Shown in pieces: positions 10,083 to 20,552 of a DNA stretch of 64,000 nucleotides. Below the pieces are notes generated by a model. That model saw only the letters and a list, made by a program, of their open reading frames with translations. It did not search any database and was not told where the DNA came from. Origin of the DNA: Tethya wilhelma (lineage: Eukaryota; Porifera; Demospongiae; Tethyida; Tethyidae); the NCBI GenBank assembly GCA_964030475.1, contig CAXIPT010000012.1, forward strand, positions 970,827-1,034,826. The letters are read 5' to 3'. The position numbers were made by a program, and so were the translations under genes. Every line of letters begins with the position of its first letter. The first letter of the stretch is position 1.

Positions 10083-13000
10083 ATGGAGGTAGCAACAGCA
10101 AAGCTCGTAGCTAGTAATATTCAGAGTGAATTGGCACAGGATAAAGTACTGCAATTGCTTCACAGCGCAGAAAGCGATCCTGAATTACTGAGTTTCGTCC
10201 CTGCTATCAAACCAAGGGCAGGTGAAGTGTATGTCTTTTCGGATGGAGGCAACACAGACAAGAAAGGTACTTATATTAAAGGAAGCCATCGTATTTGGCT
10301 TTTGGCTTAGCATATATATCCGATCTGTAAACTATTCAGTTGTGTCTTATGCCGCTTGTCACATTTTATATCATAGTATAAGCTGCTAATCTATAATTTT
10401 CGTAGATGACTGGAAGTGTGACCAATACCGGTGGTACCAAAATGGCACCAAAAGACTTCCCAGAAGAGATCCTGTGATCAAGAAGGTGTACTTCGTCTCA
10501 GTCACTCCTGATGGCAACAGTTCCCTGTTCAAGCGTAATGCCTATACCCTCATTGAAGCCGAAACATCAACACTACCGACTTTGACTCTGGTGCACTATC
10601 TTGGGAATGAGAACACTGCAATCGATTTTCCACATGGAAATGGAAAGCTCAGCCATAAACCACATGTTCGGACATGTCCATCTGTCCTAAAAACTCTGAC
10701 TCCTTCAGATGAACCCCCCAGCAACACCTACAAGAAGACAATCTCCAAAAGTGAGTGTGCACCCGGTCATCAGCCAGTGCTGAAACCAAGAAATGTCAAG
10801 CAAATTTCAAATATGCAAGCCAGAAAACACCAGATGTTTCGTCTATCTCATGATGCCCTATACAATGTGCATGAACTTGCATATGATCTTGATGGATTTG
10901 TAGCAAAGATCACTACCTATCCAGACCTGGTGCTGATATGCGGATCCAAGAGCATGGTACATGAAATGGATCAAGTGTTGCAGGCTCGTCCTTCAGCACC
11001 CCAGCTGTTGTCATATGACACAACTTTCCAACTCGGCGATTTTTATCTCTCACCACTTCTCTTCCGTCACACTGCTTTCACTTCATCTCCTGTCATGCCA
11101 GTCCTTTTCCTAATTCATGAGAGGAAAACCCAGAGTGCACGATGAAACATGCAAGCACAGTGATCCCTGCATTGAAGAAAAGAGGTGTCTCCTATCCTAT
11201 TGTGACCGATGATGAAGCTGCTATCTGTAATGCTATTGACATCCACCTTCCCATCCTCTCTCGTTTGAAGTGTTGGAATCACACCATCAATGCTGCAAAG
11301 GTACATGTACTTATGGTGTGTGTGTGTCTCTTCTAGTACTAATTTAAAAGTAGTATAGTGCTAAGTAGAGTTGTACTATTGTACATTGCATTGGTACATG
11401 TACATGTATGTGGGGCTGTACTCTACAAGTACATTATTGATGCTACTGCATGGGACTGTGTACTACAGTACAGCACTACTTTTTCTATTCAAACTTCTTT
11501 TGCAGGCTTGGCTTAAACAGCATGGTGCGACTGCTTCAGAGGTACCCGTGTATGTGAGCCACCTCCGTGATCTTTTGCATCAGCCTTCCAAGGAGAAGTA
11601 CATGGAACGCCTACATGAGCTCAAGAATGAATGGAGTGGACCTTTCACTGAGTATTATATGACATCTGTGCATCCAGAGGTAGTTTTTGCATGTTATTAA
11701 AGCCACAGCATTTCATTGTGTTTTTATTACTTGCAGGTTGACACATCTCTTGGTCGCTATGTTCTAGAGCGCCTTGAGGTATACAGCCCTTTCAGTGGAG
11801 TGACAAGTAACCAGTCAGAATCCTTTAACTCAGTTCTGAAAAGGCTTCAAAACTGGAGAGAAGTCCCTATTGATGCCATCGTTCTGACTCTGCATCAGCT
11901 CCAAGCATTCTACTTCAATGAAGTCCAACGTGGGTTTGCTGGATTGGGTAGTTACACCCTTTGTGATGAGTTTGCATCAGCAAAGCGATCACCTGATGAA
12001 ATTCAGAATATCCAGGCCATTTCTCCACAGGACATTGTCGACAAGATAAGAGAGAGAATTGCCAACTCAGCCACCGGCAATCTCCAGTCGCTTTCCATTG
12101 CGTCTGCCTCTGGTTCCAATGTGGATGAAGTGGATACCCCTCCTGACACACAGTATGCACGTGCAAGGTATGTACCAGTGCTCATATGCACATATCACTA
12201 CAGATATTTTGCATTTTACCAGTTGAAAGTTGATCTACACAGTTTCATTCACAATGCACTTAAAACACTCACATAATTATAGGCATGTGGTCGAGAATGG
12301 AAACATCAGTCACAATCACAAGCTTGGGGTGTTCACAGTGGTTGGAACCACAGGAAACCCCCATGCAGTCAGACTCTTCCCTACTGAGAAATGCACATGT
12401 GCCTCTACTTCCCGCTGTTATCATATTCTTGCTGCAAGAATGAGCATTGGCTTGGACGATGTCAACTCTCGACGTAAGATCAATCTTACCCAGCTCAGGA
12501 GGAACACAAGATCAAGACATGGCAAGAAGTCTGGGAGAAAGGCCCCTCGACCAGAAGACTGTGAGTTTGCTCCTGCTCCTGATGGTCCGGACTCTGCTGC
12601 TGGTGCCGATGCTAGCCAGGATGTATGTTTCTTACGTAATTCTAGTTTCTATTGCAACACAATGATCACTGTTTTAATTCCCCCTTGATTTATTTCAGGA
12701 CAAAAGGAAACCTACGGATACATCTACTGATAATGACAAGGAACAAGCACATGTAAGTTTCCGTCTATATACAAAATGTATGCCATTACTGATTTACACA
12801 TACATGTACATGTAATAATGATTTCAGGAACAAGGGATGTGTTCGGTAGTAACAAACCGTCCAACAAATGATGCTTCTGCTACCGATGCAAAGGATCTGT
12901 ACTCAGCTCTTGAACAACAACTGTTTGACCCTAGTCTCTTACGTTTGTGGAGAACTGGAGCTGATTTGTACCAGTACCAACCTGAAGAGGACAATTTGGA

Positions 13001-13500
13001 TTTCTTTGATGTAAGCCATATGGTACATGTATATAGACACATAACATTGTATATACATATTACATTGTCTTCTCCAACAATTTAAGTCATGTGCCTGCCT
13101 TGTATATATATAGCCTTCAAAGAAGATGATGAATGTGCCCTGAGTAAAGATACAGATGTGGTGATGTGGCTGCATTGCAGACAAGTTCAGGCTCAACAGT
13201 TGCCACGAGATGCACTGGATTATGTGATCATGAACCCTCAACTTTTTCATGACTTCGACCTCTTCAAGAAGACAGAAATGGAGCCCTCAATCAGCTACAT
13301 TGAAATTGTTGAGCTGTTACAGTACTACCTCCACTGTCATCCTCACCTGCACTCCCTACGGGTTGAGAAGTACAACAGAGCCTACCTTCGAATTTCAGCA
13401 TCTCAAATGGACAGCCTATGTTTGTGGGTGAAAGATCTGAGAAAAGAGTGTTCTGTCAATGGCTCTAGTGTTTTCGTCAAATCATTCTTTCAAGGCATAG
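10083..13500 (+). pseudogene. MULE-type transposase gene with SWIM zinc finger, inactivated
   Basis: Exons joined by eye: 10083-10266, 10406-11300, 11506-11679, 11737-12167, 12283-12622, 12699-12752, 12828-13010 and a later one from about 13113. The N-terminal part (DDWKCDQYRWYQNGTKRLP) is a DNA-binding-like region. The MULE catalytic core shows LSYDTTFQLGDFYLSP (first Asp) and PIVTDDEAAICNAI (second Asp) followed by a C-W-N-H motif, then SNQSESFNSVLKRLQNW with the likely catalytic Glu. The SWIM zinc finger is CTCASTSRCYHILAARM. A frameshift near 11130-11145 separates the two Asp motifs, and the join at about 13010-13120 cannot be made in phase, so this copy is probably dead. Alternatives: sequencing errors at those two points. 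Cut-and-paste DNA transposon of the Mutator superfamily. Confidence 0.85.
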
Positions 13501-13589
13501 ATCTGCTGTGCATGCTGTAACATGCACATACATGTATGTTTTGTAGTGGTGTTTGGTGATACCATAGCCTGTTGTTTTTTTTTTTGTAG

Positions 13590-14520
13590 GATCTGAGTCT
13601 GCTCATTTCCAAGCTACCACTCCTACACCAGTTGAGCCTGCTCAACACAAAGAAACCTCTTCCCCTGATGTATCTGTTTTTCATGACAACTCCACCCCTC
13701 CTGTTCAGCTTACCGTCGCACAGGGACCAGCAGCCAAGAAGAGAAAGGTATTACCAAACTTCCTTCGTATCTTTTGTTTAATTTTAAGCAATTTTGCTTA
13801 TTAATTGTTACATGTAGGTTTCCAGAGCTCGTGACACCCCATGGATTCAAGACTTACATCTATCAATGTTCGATAAAGCAGTCCTGAACAGTCCCAGGGG
13901 CATGCTGACAGATCTGCACATATAAGCTGCTAACATGTTGCTGAAGAAGAAATTCCCTCTTATAACAGGACTACAGTCACCACTACTAGAGCAGTCCAGA
14001 TTCCTACCAGTGCAAGCAACCGACAAGAAAGGTTTGTAGTCTTAGTCCTAATTATGACCCACATCAACATGTATAATAATTACATTGTGTCATGTTGCTT
14101 TCAGCTATACAGATTCTCTTCGACAAGGATCGGCATCACTGGGTATGCACTAGCTGCAATAATGGTGTTGTTCGGCTGTATGATACTCTCTTCAGCGGCA
14201 AATTGTCTCCCTCCTTGGAGATTCAGTTGGTGATGGTGTACAGAGAGTGCATGAAAGGCGGTCGTTTACCAATCTCAGTGGAGCCTGTTCAACAGCAGAC
14301 AGACTCAGCGATCTGTGGTGTATTTGCCATCGCAATTGCAACATCATTGGCACACAGACAGTCACTTCGATCAAGAGGATTTGCAGAAGAGGGAACTTGG
14401 AATTTTCCCAGAAGCAACTGAAGAGGTGGTCCGGTGTGGAGTAAAACACATTTTCATTCGGACATACTGCATTTGTAGCATGCCCGAAATATTTGACGTC
14501 AACATGATTTGTTGTGACAA
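13590..14520 (+). pseudogene. C-terminal Ulp1-like protease and PHD-like region of the MULE gene
   Basis: Exon 13590-13748 encodes a Ser/Pro/Thr-rich linker ending PAAKKRK, a likely nuclear localisation signal. The next exon begins at about 13819 (WIQDLHLSMFDKAVLNSPRG) and has an in-frame TAA at 13923-13925. Exon 14104-14421 contains the C48/Ulp1 triad pattern: His in DRHHWVCTSC, Asp in RLYDTLF, Cys in QQQTDSAICGVFAIAIAT. After that the frame shifts (about 14350-14370), and the other frame carries ELGIFPEA and YCICSMPEIFDVNMICCD, the first half of a PHD-type finger, cut by the n at 14521. De-SUMOylating or deubiquitinating-type cysteine proteases are known partners of some MULE transposases in plants. 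It follows the transposase exons in the same orientation, so it is read here as one gene. Confidence 0.75.
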
Positions 14521-14521
14521 N

Positions 14522-14737
14522 CTCTTTCCCTTTGATAAGGGCTTGTTGTGTTGTAAAAAAAGCAGCAAAAAAGTAGCCAGCTGTCTAGTTGTAAGATCCC
14601 GCGCAGAATCTTCATGCGCAATCATTCTATACTTCCGGTTGAGGTTTGTGGTGATGTTAAACGACAAAATTATGACGCAATTCTTCCTGCCCGCACTCTT
14701 CGCGTGTTGCTATGTCCGACCACCCTTAAGAGAGTTT
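14522..14737. other. Right end of a possible TTAA element
   Basis: The end tgtccgaccacccttaa (14712-14728) resembles tgtccgaccacctttaa at 31127-31140. Both would be right tips bounded by TTAA, but no matching left tip is visible at either site. The n at 14521 probably removed this one. Confidence 0.3.
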
Positions 14738-15767
14738 TTTAAATAAGATGTTTTGAGCCATTTGGCCATCTATGATCACATGAGGTCAAAGGTCAATCTT
14801 GAGCATGTGGTTAAATTTTTGAAAGATTTCACCGTGTCCAAGCCAACTTCTGGTAAAACCGAGGCCAAACAGCATATAATTATATTGTTCTAAAGATGCT
14901 ACAAAGAGTGTTGTACTGGCTGTACATAACAATTCAATGGGCCTAAGAGAATCTTCTCAAGCTTTCAACCCTTTCACCATCACGGGCCATGCACTATAGC
15001 GGACCACAACTTCTGACCTTGCAAAATTACTATTTATGTATTACGATACTTAAAAATGAGGGGGTTGCAGTAGAATGCAAATACCCAAATACATGCCCCA
15101 TGCAGTACATGTAGACAGCATACATGCGTTGCAAAAGAAACCAGAATTATGAATATTGATTAGAACCTGCCACCATGCATGCATGTTTCTTGAACTATAT
15201 GGCTTCTGGTGAAAAATTGTGTAAACTAAGTACTGCAGGCTAGTTTTGTGGTGATTTAAGTTTACCTTACCCTCAATTAGAAATTGGAATAGAAAATTTG
15301 CAGCTAGTGAAGCCGGATTAGCAACTAGGGTAATGCAAAGCATCATGTGGGCAAGCTTGCATGAGTAGATTTGCGATCTCAAGGGTAGAGGTAGGCACTT
15401 ATACCGTATCTCGTGATTCATGACTGCTGGAGCCTTAAGGTGTTTAAAGACATAGATTCAGGAGAGCAGAGTTGAAGAACAAGCTAAAACGGTCACTCCA
15501 ATGGTGGCAATGAGACAACTGAACCAGTACTGCTCAGCTTGGTACTGAGTAGACTGCTGCATAGAGGACTTTGACTCTTCTCACTCTTGACCAACCAGTA
15601 GGTCACCAACTTACTCAAGTATATAGGCATCTCCAGGGTGCTTGCAGTTGTAGATATGAAGCATATTTGTGTTAGGAAGTTTTCTCAGTGTGAACAGCAA
15701 CCTAGTAAGGGCAGAGCAAGTGTGAGAGGCTTGGCCTTGCTAGGCATGGTGTCATAGTCGCTTAATT
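14738..15767. other. Non-coding
   Basis: No supported gene or repeat seen. Confidence 0.4.
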
Positions 15768-15990
15768 TTAAATTTGCTCCTGCATGAGGTCAATTCTCTC
15801 TAGGTCTGCTTCAAGAGAAAGTATCTCTCTCAGGAGTGACAGTGTCTGCTCAGATGCTTCAGCTCTAGATGAGGCTCTCTCAGCCTCATAAGTGGTCATT
15901 AAGTTGGTTTCAATTTGAGTCAGGCTTCTTAGTGGTCTGCGCAGTGTTGTCTCTGCATCAAGTCTCCTTTCTGTTTTGCTCTCTCTACAG
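15768..15990 (-). CDS. Possible terminal exon with a coiled coil
   Basis: Minus-strand frame with heptad-like spacing rich in Glu, Leu and Arg (ERRLDAETTLRRPLRS ... LLREILSLEADLERIDLM), ending in a stop at 15768. It resembles the C-terminal coiled coil common in Myb/SANT-like transposon proteins, but no upstream exon could be identified. It may be a fragment or chance. Confidence 0.2.
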
Positions 15991-16040
15991 TTTCTACCGG
16001 CCACGTTTATGTGTACGTGTACGTGTATATGATTGCACAA

Positions 16041-17464
16041 TTCTAAATTTCAACATTTTTATGTGACATAGTCCACACTGCTTATTACCGTTCAAATAAT
16101 TAGAATGTACGGAAAGTGTCCACCATGTACAAACAAGCAAGCAAGCAAGCAGAAATTTTACCAGTTACAACGACTATGTGCATGGGGCTCACTCAGACTC
16201 ACCCCAATAATTTAGTTTACATCTACAAGCAGTATTGAAACATTTATGTCTCAGAATGGAAATAAATCAGAATGCAGTAGAGATACATGTTGCTCAAATT
16301 TACAAGTGAAAGGGAAAGCTGTTGTTAGCTAATTTTTCCACGAAGAAATAGATATACAAATATTAGCGATATGAGGCATCGCCATGGTAACAAAATTTGC
16401 CAAAATTAATAACAGAATTCCTAAAATTATTGTTTGTCAGACACAAACCAATTTGACGAAATATTTCAGTAGATATCCAATGCCATATAGCAGTGAGATG
16501 AATACATTATAAAGATGGCTGATATGACTTAGAAGGGAAGACATCATGTGCTCAGCATTTCTGATAGCAGAGAAATGATCAAAAACACCCACTTAAGGAT
16601 AGATGGATAGAATGTTTTTTGGAAAGGCACCCAAAGCTGACCCTTCAGGTTCCATAGCCTTTGTTGTGTAAGTTCAGCTACTTTAATTTGGAAGTAATGG
16701 CTAACTTTTTCCAAAAATTGGCCATGGCCCACATATTAGTATACAATGTTGACAAGACTAGGATAAATAAGCCTGGACGAGAACTAGGAAGACTAAAAAT
16801 TTGGTTACTTCTGAAGAGAAGCGTACTACACACATAGTTGTGATGTGTGTATCTGTATCAGAACATGTCATATCACCCATGGTTTATATTTTACCATTGT
16901 CAATTATTACAGATCATGTGTATACTCTAGGTCAGATCAAAACTAGCCTCGTACCCAGGCCTTCCCCAAAAAAATATACGAAAGGAAAAGGAGAGAAAGG
17001 CCTGGTAAACATCTCACATCAAAAATCTTGTTTGCAAAATGCGTGGGCATGCCAGGGCTAGCAAAACCACTCCAGTAATATTTATCGCGTGATCAGACAG
17101 GAAAGTTGGGCTGTTCGAGCTATGGTTCGAGTGAAATGAGAGTCGATGACTGAAATTGAACATACTAAACAAGACATGCCTAAATAGTGACTCTGGAGTG
17201 CAGCAAGACTAGTCTACTTACAAAATTTAACCGTAAAGAGTCTCTCAAATTGTGACAGACTCGAGCCTGATTCTAGCGTCTCTGTGAAACTTCTGTTCAA
17301 GGTAACAGATAGCTACAATTGTTTGAAGGTTCGCTCCAAGGTTGTGTCACTATAATGCCCAGAGGGTATATAATATTTCAATTACATGATAAATATTAAG
17401 ACCAGTTTATTATCTTTCAGTCATGACAACAACTTGACTGGTCCAACTATAACGCCATACTAAC
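16041..17464. other. Non-coding
   Basis: AT-rich, no supported feature. A short run of 'caag' units lies at about 16131-16151. Confidence 0.4.
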
Positions 17465-17767
17465 CTGCTGATCCACTAAGCCTACTAAGGGACTAATTAT
17501 TAGCCCAATTGCACTCTTACTTGTTGCAAGTGGTATGAGGTACATACAGAGTGATTTACCACCACCTGTAGGAATCTTAACTACCACATCATTGCCATGT
17601 AGTACTGGAAGGATTACTTCCAACAGGCCAGGTTTGAACAAAGAATGCTTGAACTTGGATTGCATAACATCTAGTAGCTTAGATTTAGCTACACACTGCA
17701 CTGCATTTAGTGATTGCTGGTTCACTGTTCTTGCAAGCCCACAACTAGTGTTACACAAAGTTCTCAT
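17465..17767 (-). pseudogene. RecQ-like helicase exon with Walker A, inverted
   Basis: Minus-strand frame: VILPVLHGNDVVVKIPTGGG then KSLCMYLIPLA is helicase motif I (PTGGGKS). GLIISPLVGLVDQQ is motif Ia. The donor GTTAGT follows directly after DQQ (exon end 17465). The continuation expected next (LNNIGVSALRVENN...) is found on the opposite strand from 17842, so this exon lies inverted relative to the rest of the gene. RecQ-family helicases unwind DNA 3'-5'. Fragments like this are often carried in transposon-rich animal DNA. Confidence 0.75.
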
Positions 17768-17841
17768 TACAACGAAACTTGAATTCGAATTTGAACGCTG
17801 GGTTTTTAACCTCTGTAAATAGCTGTTTACTACTAATGTAG

Positions 17842-18720
17842 GTTAAACAATATTGGTGTAAGTGCCTTAAGAGTTGAAAATAATTCTGAAGTCGGTGATG
17901 TTTCTGATGGAAAATACCGCTTTAGTGGGTTGCGTTGTATAATTATGTTAGTGGACATTGTTATGAACGTATTATAATGTTATGCTATAATCTTCATGTC
18001 ACCTGAACTATTGTAAAGCATGGAGAAAGATATTATTAATTTTAGGCCAGGAACTGTGTCTAATGAGAAGCTCTGTATGGTAGCAATTGATAAAGCACAT
18101 TGTATATATGAATGATATGTGTCATAGAAATGGAATCCATAAGGCCAAGTATAATGTGATTCAGTTTGTTACCTTTTCTTTTTATTTAAAGGGGTAAAAA
18201 TTTCCGCACTGCATTTGATAAGATAGGTGCCTTGAATGATGTTCCATATATGGCATTATCGGCTTCATCACCACCCCATGTCCAAGCATTAATTGAGAGC
18301 TCTATCTATTTGAAATCAATCACCTGTTGCTGTGTTACAAGATTTGGATAGATGTAATATATTCTTTATCTGCTAGTGCCATGAAAGGTTTAAATGTACG
18401 TAAGCTTGATCTGTATATTATGGTGTAATTTTGATGTGTTTTATTGTTTTTAGAGAGATTTTGATCATATTGCAAACTTCTTAAAAGCCCTTTAGGTCAT
18501 GAAATACCAAAAATGATGATTATCTGCTCCAACCAAGGACAAAGTTTACAAAGTTTATCATTGTTTGTCTCTCTTGGCATTCAACAAAGAGTAAATCATG
18601 CCAGCATTACTTTTGAAACTAAACATTTTTATCAGCAAAAGTTCAGTGCCTCTTCAAACCTCAGGTGGCTGTACACAGAAAAAACAGGTGTGCACAAAAA
18701 TGTGTGCTAAACCCTTGTCC
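17842..18720 (+). pseudogene. RecQ-like helicase, remaining fragments
   Basis: Starts after the acceptor TGTAG with LNNIGVSALRVENNSEVGDV. Then comes a stop-interrupted FMSPELL*SMEKDIINFRPG, the DEAH box altered to DKAH (VAIDKAHCIYE*), the segment FRTAFDKIGALNDVPYMALS with ASSPPHVQALIESSIYLKS, a frameshift, and later HASITFETKHFYQQKFSASS from helicase domain 2 (about 18597-18665). Multiple stops, at least two frame changes and loss of the catalytic Glu make this a pseudogene. Confidence 0.75.
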
Positions 18721-18910
18721 CACAAATAAGCACACTTCATGCGCGTGCTAAATTTGCACACTGGTTGTGCTATTTTCAACACATATTCTTTGTGCAATAT
18801 TTTCTTATTAACTTGATTTTCATAAAATTGTCAATGCTACATATTCTCACAACAATGGAAGTATAATTTGATATAATGAGTTAGAGGACATAATATTATG
18901 CTGACATGTA

Positions 18911-18949
<39 letters not shown>
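18911..18949. repeat. (ATT)n microsatellite
   Basis: Thirteen ATT/TTA units. It lies about 90 bases past the stop codon of the minus-strand ORF at 19043-19855, so it could be the simple-repeat tail of a retroposed unit (speculative). Confidence 0.9.
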
Positions 18950-19042
18950 GAAATACACGCCACAAAAGGCACAATTGAGTGACAACAACAAATAAACACA
19001 CCAAACATAAACAAAACAATGAACAAACAGTAATAAAGACGA

Positions 19043-19855
19043 CTAGGACTTTAAACGAGATCTGGAACGAGTTCGAAATGCAACCGGGACCCAAAAAGAG
19101 TTACTAGCATCTGAACCATGAGTAACAGTCTCGATGCAGGAACACCAGATAAACAAATGCTCAAAACCAACACATGAGACGTCAGATGGTTTTAACTCCT
19201 CCTCAAGTGAATCAGACTCAGAATCACTTGCAGGCCTGATACTAGATCGAGACAGCTTCACTGGTGACCATGAAACACTCCCATCAGCAGCTTGAACACA
19301 TACTCCCAGTCTATCCCCATCAAGTTCATAATATTGAACATCTGAGTCAGGATCATCAATGTTAGCATTCCTTAAACTTACTTGCTTTGCCAGCTTCATC
19401 TCAGGTTCAATAGAAATGTAGCCAGGCTCGCATTGTGAATCACTGGACTCAGCTAGCTTAGTCACATTCAGTGCAGGAACTTGTTGAGGGAGGGCTTCAA
19501 AAGGAGAGTTACTGTCAACAAGCTCAGGAACAGTCTGCTGAGTCCCAATAAGTTGAGGTGGAGGAGCTCGCTGTTCAGAAGGCACAGAAGTCTTCTCAGA
19601 AAGACCTGGCAGTTTCTTCACTTGGTCAGACTTTGGTTTCTTCCTCCGTCTCCTCCTTCTACGTTTAGAGTGTGAGTTACTGACCGAGGTAGGCAAAAAG
19701 AAACTCACAGACAGGCCAGAGGTGGACTTTCTGATGTCCCAGGAAGCAACCCCAGCAGCTTGCATACTGGCAAGTGCTGAGATAGGGAACCCTAGCTCAA
19801 ACAAAGCTGAAAGCTCACCCTCAACAACTATACCCCCTTTACCTTTGCTCGCCAT
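19043..19855 (-). CDS. Gag-like or transposon-associated ORF, 270 residues
   Basis: The start is taken as ATG at 19855 (MASKGKGGIVVEGELSALFE); 13 more codons lie upstream in frame, but the Met before the basic stretch looks best. Near residue 60 there is a polybasic run (SKRRRRRRRKKPKSD), then a Ser/Pro/Gln-rich disordered region, then a conserved block YYELDGDRLGVCVQAADGSV followed by SWSPVKLSRSS. That block recurs in a decayed minus-strand copy at 34330-34460 (YYFEHNDSPRLCTDHGDGNV then TWSSVKYNKSA), which is followed by a zinc-knuckle frame at 34225-34037. This indicates a multicopy, mobile-element-type gene. The copy here ends without a zinc knuckle. No function can be assigned. No intron seen. 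Confidence 0.5.
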   Translation of the reverse strand: MASKGKGGIVVEGELSALFELGFPISALASMQAAGVASWDIRKSTSGLSVSFFLPTSVSNSHSKRRRRRRRKKPKSDQVKKLPGLSEKTSVPSEQRAPPPQLIGTQQTVPELVDSNSPFEALPQQVPALNVTKLAESSDSQCEPGYISIEPEMKLAKQVSLRNANIDDPDSDVQYYELDGDRLGVCVQAADGSVSWSPVKLSRSSIRPASDSESDSLEEELKPSDVSCVGFEHLFIWCSCIETVTHGSDASNSFWVPVAFRTRSRSRLKS

Positions 19856-20075
19856 TTTTTTTATTATTATCTTATGCATGTGCAACAACAACATAATTAG
19901 GTATGCATATACTCAGTCTGTTTGCATGACATGTGATACATGAATGTGATACATGAACAACAAATGTTTTGATACAATAAGTATATGCNTGGCTCAGTGA
20001 GTCTGGCTTGCCAGACTACTAACTACACACACCAACACAAATGTAATTTGTAGAATTATGGAAAATTGGGAACAA

Positions 20076-20342
20076 ACAAGTAAAAAAAAACATTAGAAAT
20101 GTAATGAGACACAGGAATGGCTAAATCGTAAAAAGAACGCAAACAAGATGGAATGGCTGTTAGAGTGTGTAAGGAATTCTTCCTGTGGGCAAAATGAGAG
20201 AATCAATAAGGATATTGTTAAATGCAGCCCATACAGGAAGAATTTTGCACACACTCTAACAGCCATTCCATCTTGTTTGCGTTCTTTTTACGATTTAGCC
20301 ATTCCAGTGTCTAATTACATTTCTAATGTTTTTTTTACTTGT
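20076..20342. mobile_element. Fold-back MITE, family B, copy 2
   Basis: Arms at 20076-20170 and 20245-20342 are inverted copies, with tips acaagtaaaaaaaaacatt and complement. The stem continues as gaatggctaaatcgtaaaaa and ggaatggctgttagag. A direct repeat of the flank (about 19995-20105 and 20375-20480, sharing 'tagaattatg' and 'aacaaacaagtaaaaaa') surrounds the hairpin. The n at 19989 lies just outside. Confidence 0.85.
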
Positions 20343-20552
20343 TACATATCCATGCCATTCCTATGTACCCCTGCTGATAGTCTACACATAACTACTATAT
20401 ACACACAAACTCAAATGTGATTCATAGAATTATGAAAAAATGAGAACAAACAAGTAAAAAAATATTATAAATGTAATTATACGTTTGATATACGGAATGG
20501 GTCACATGTCCCATTTATCAACAGAAAAATCCAGCAAAACAAAGTTATGACC

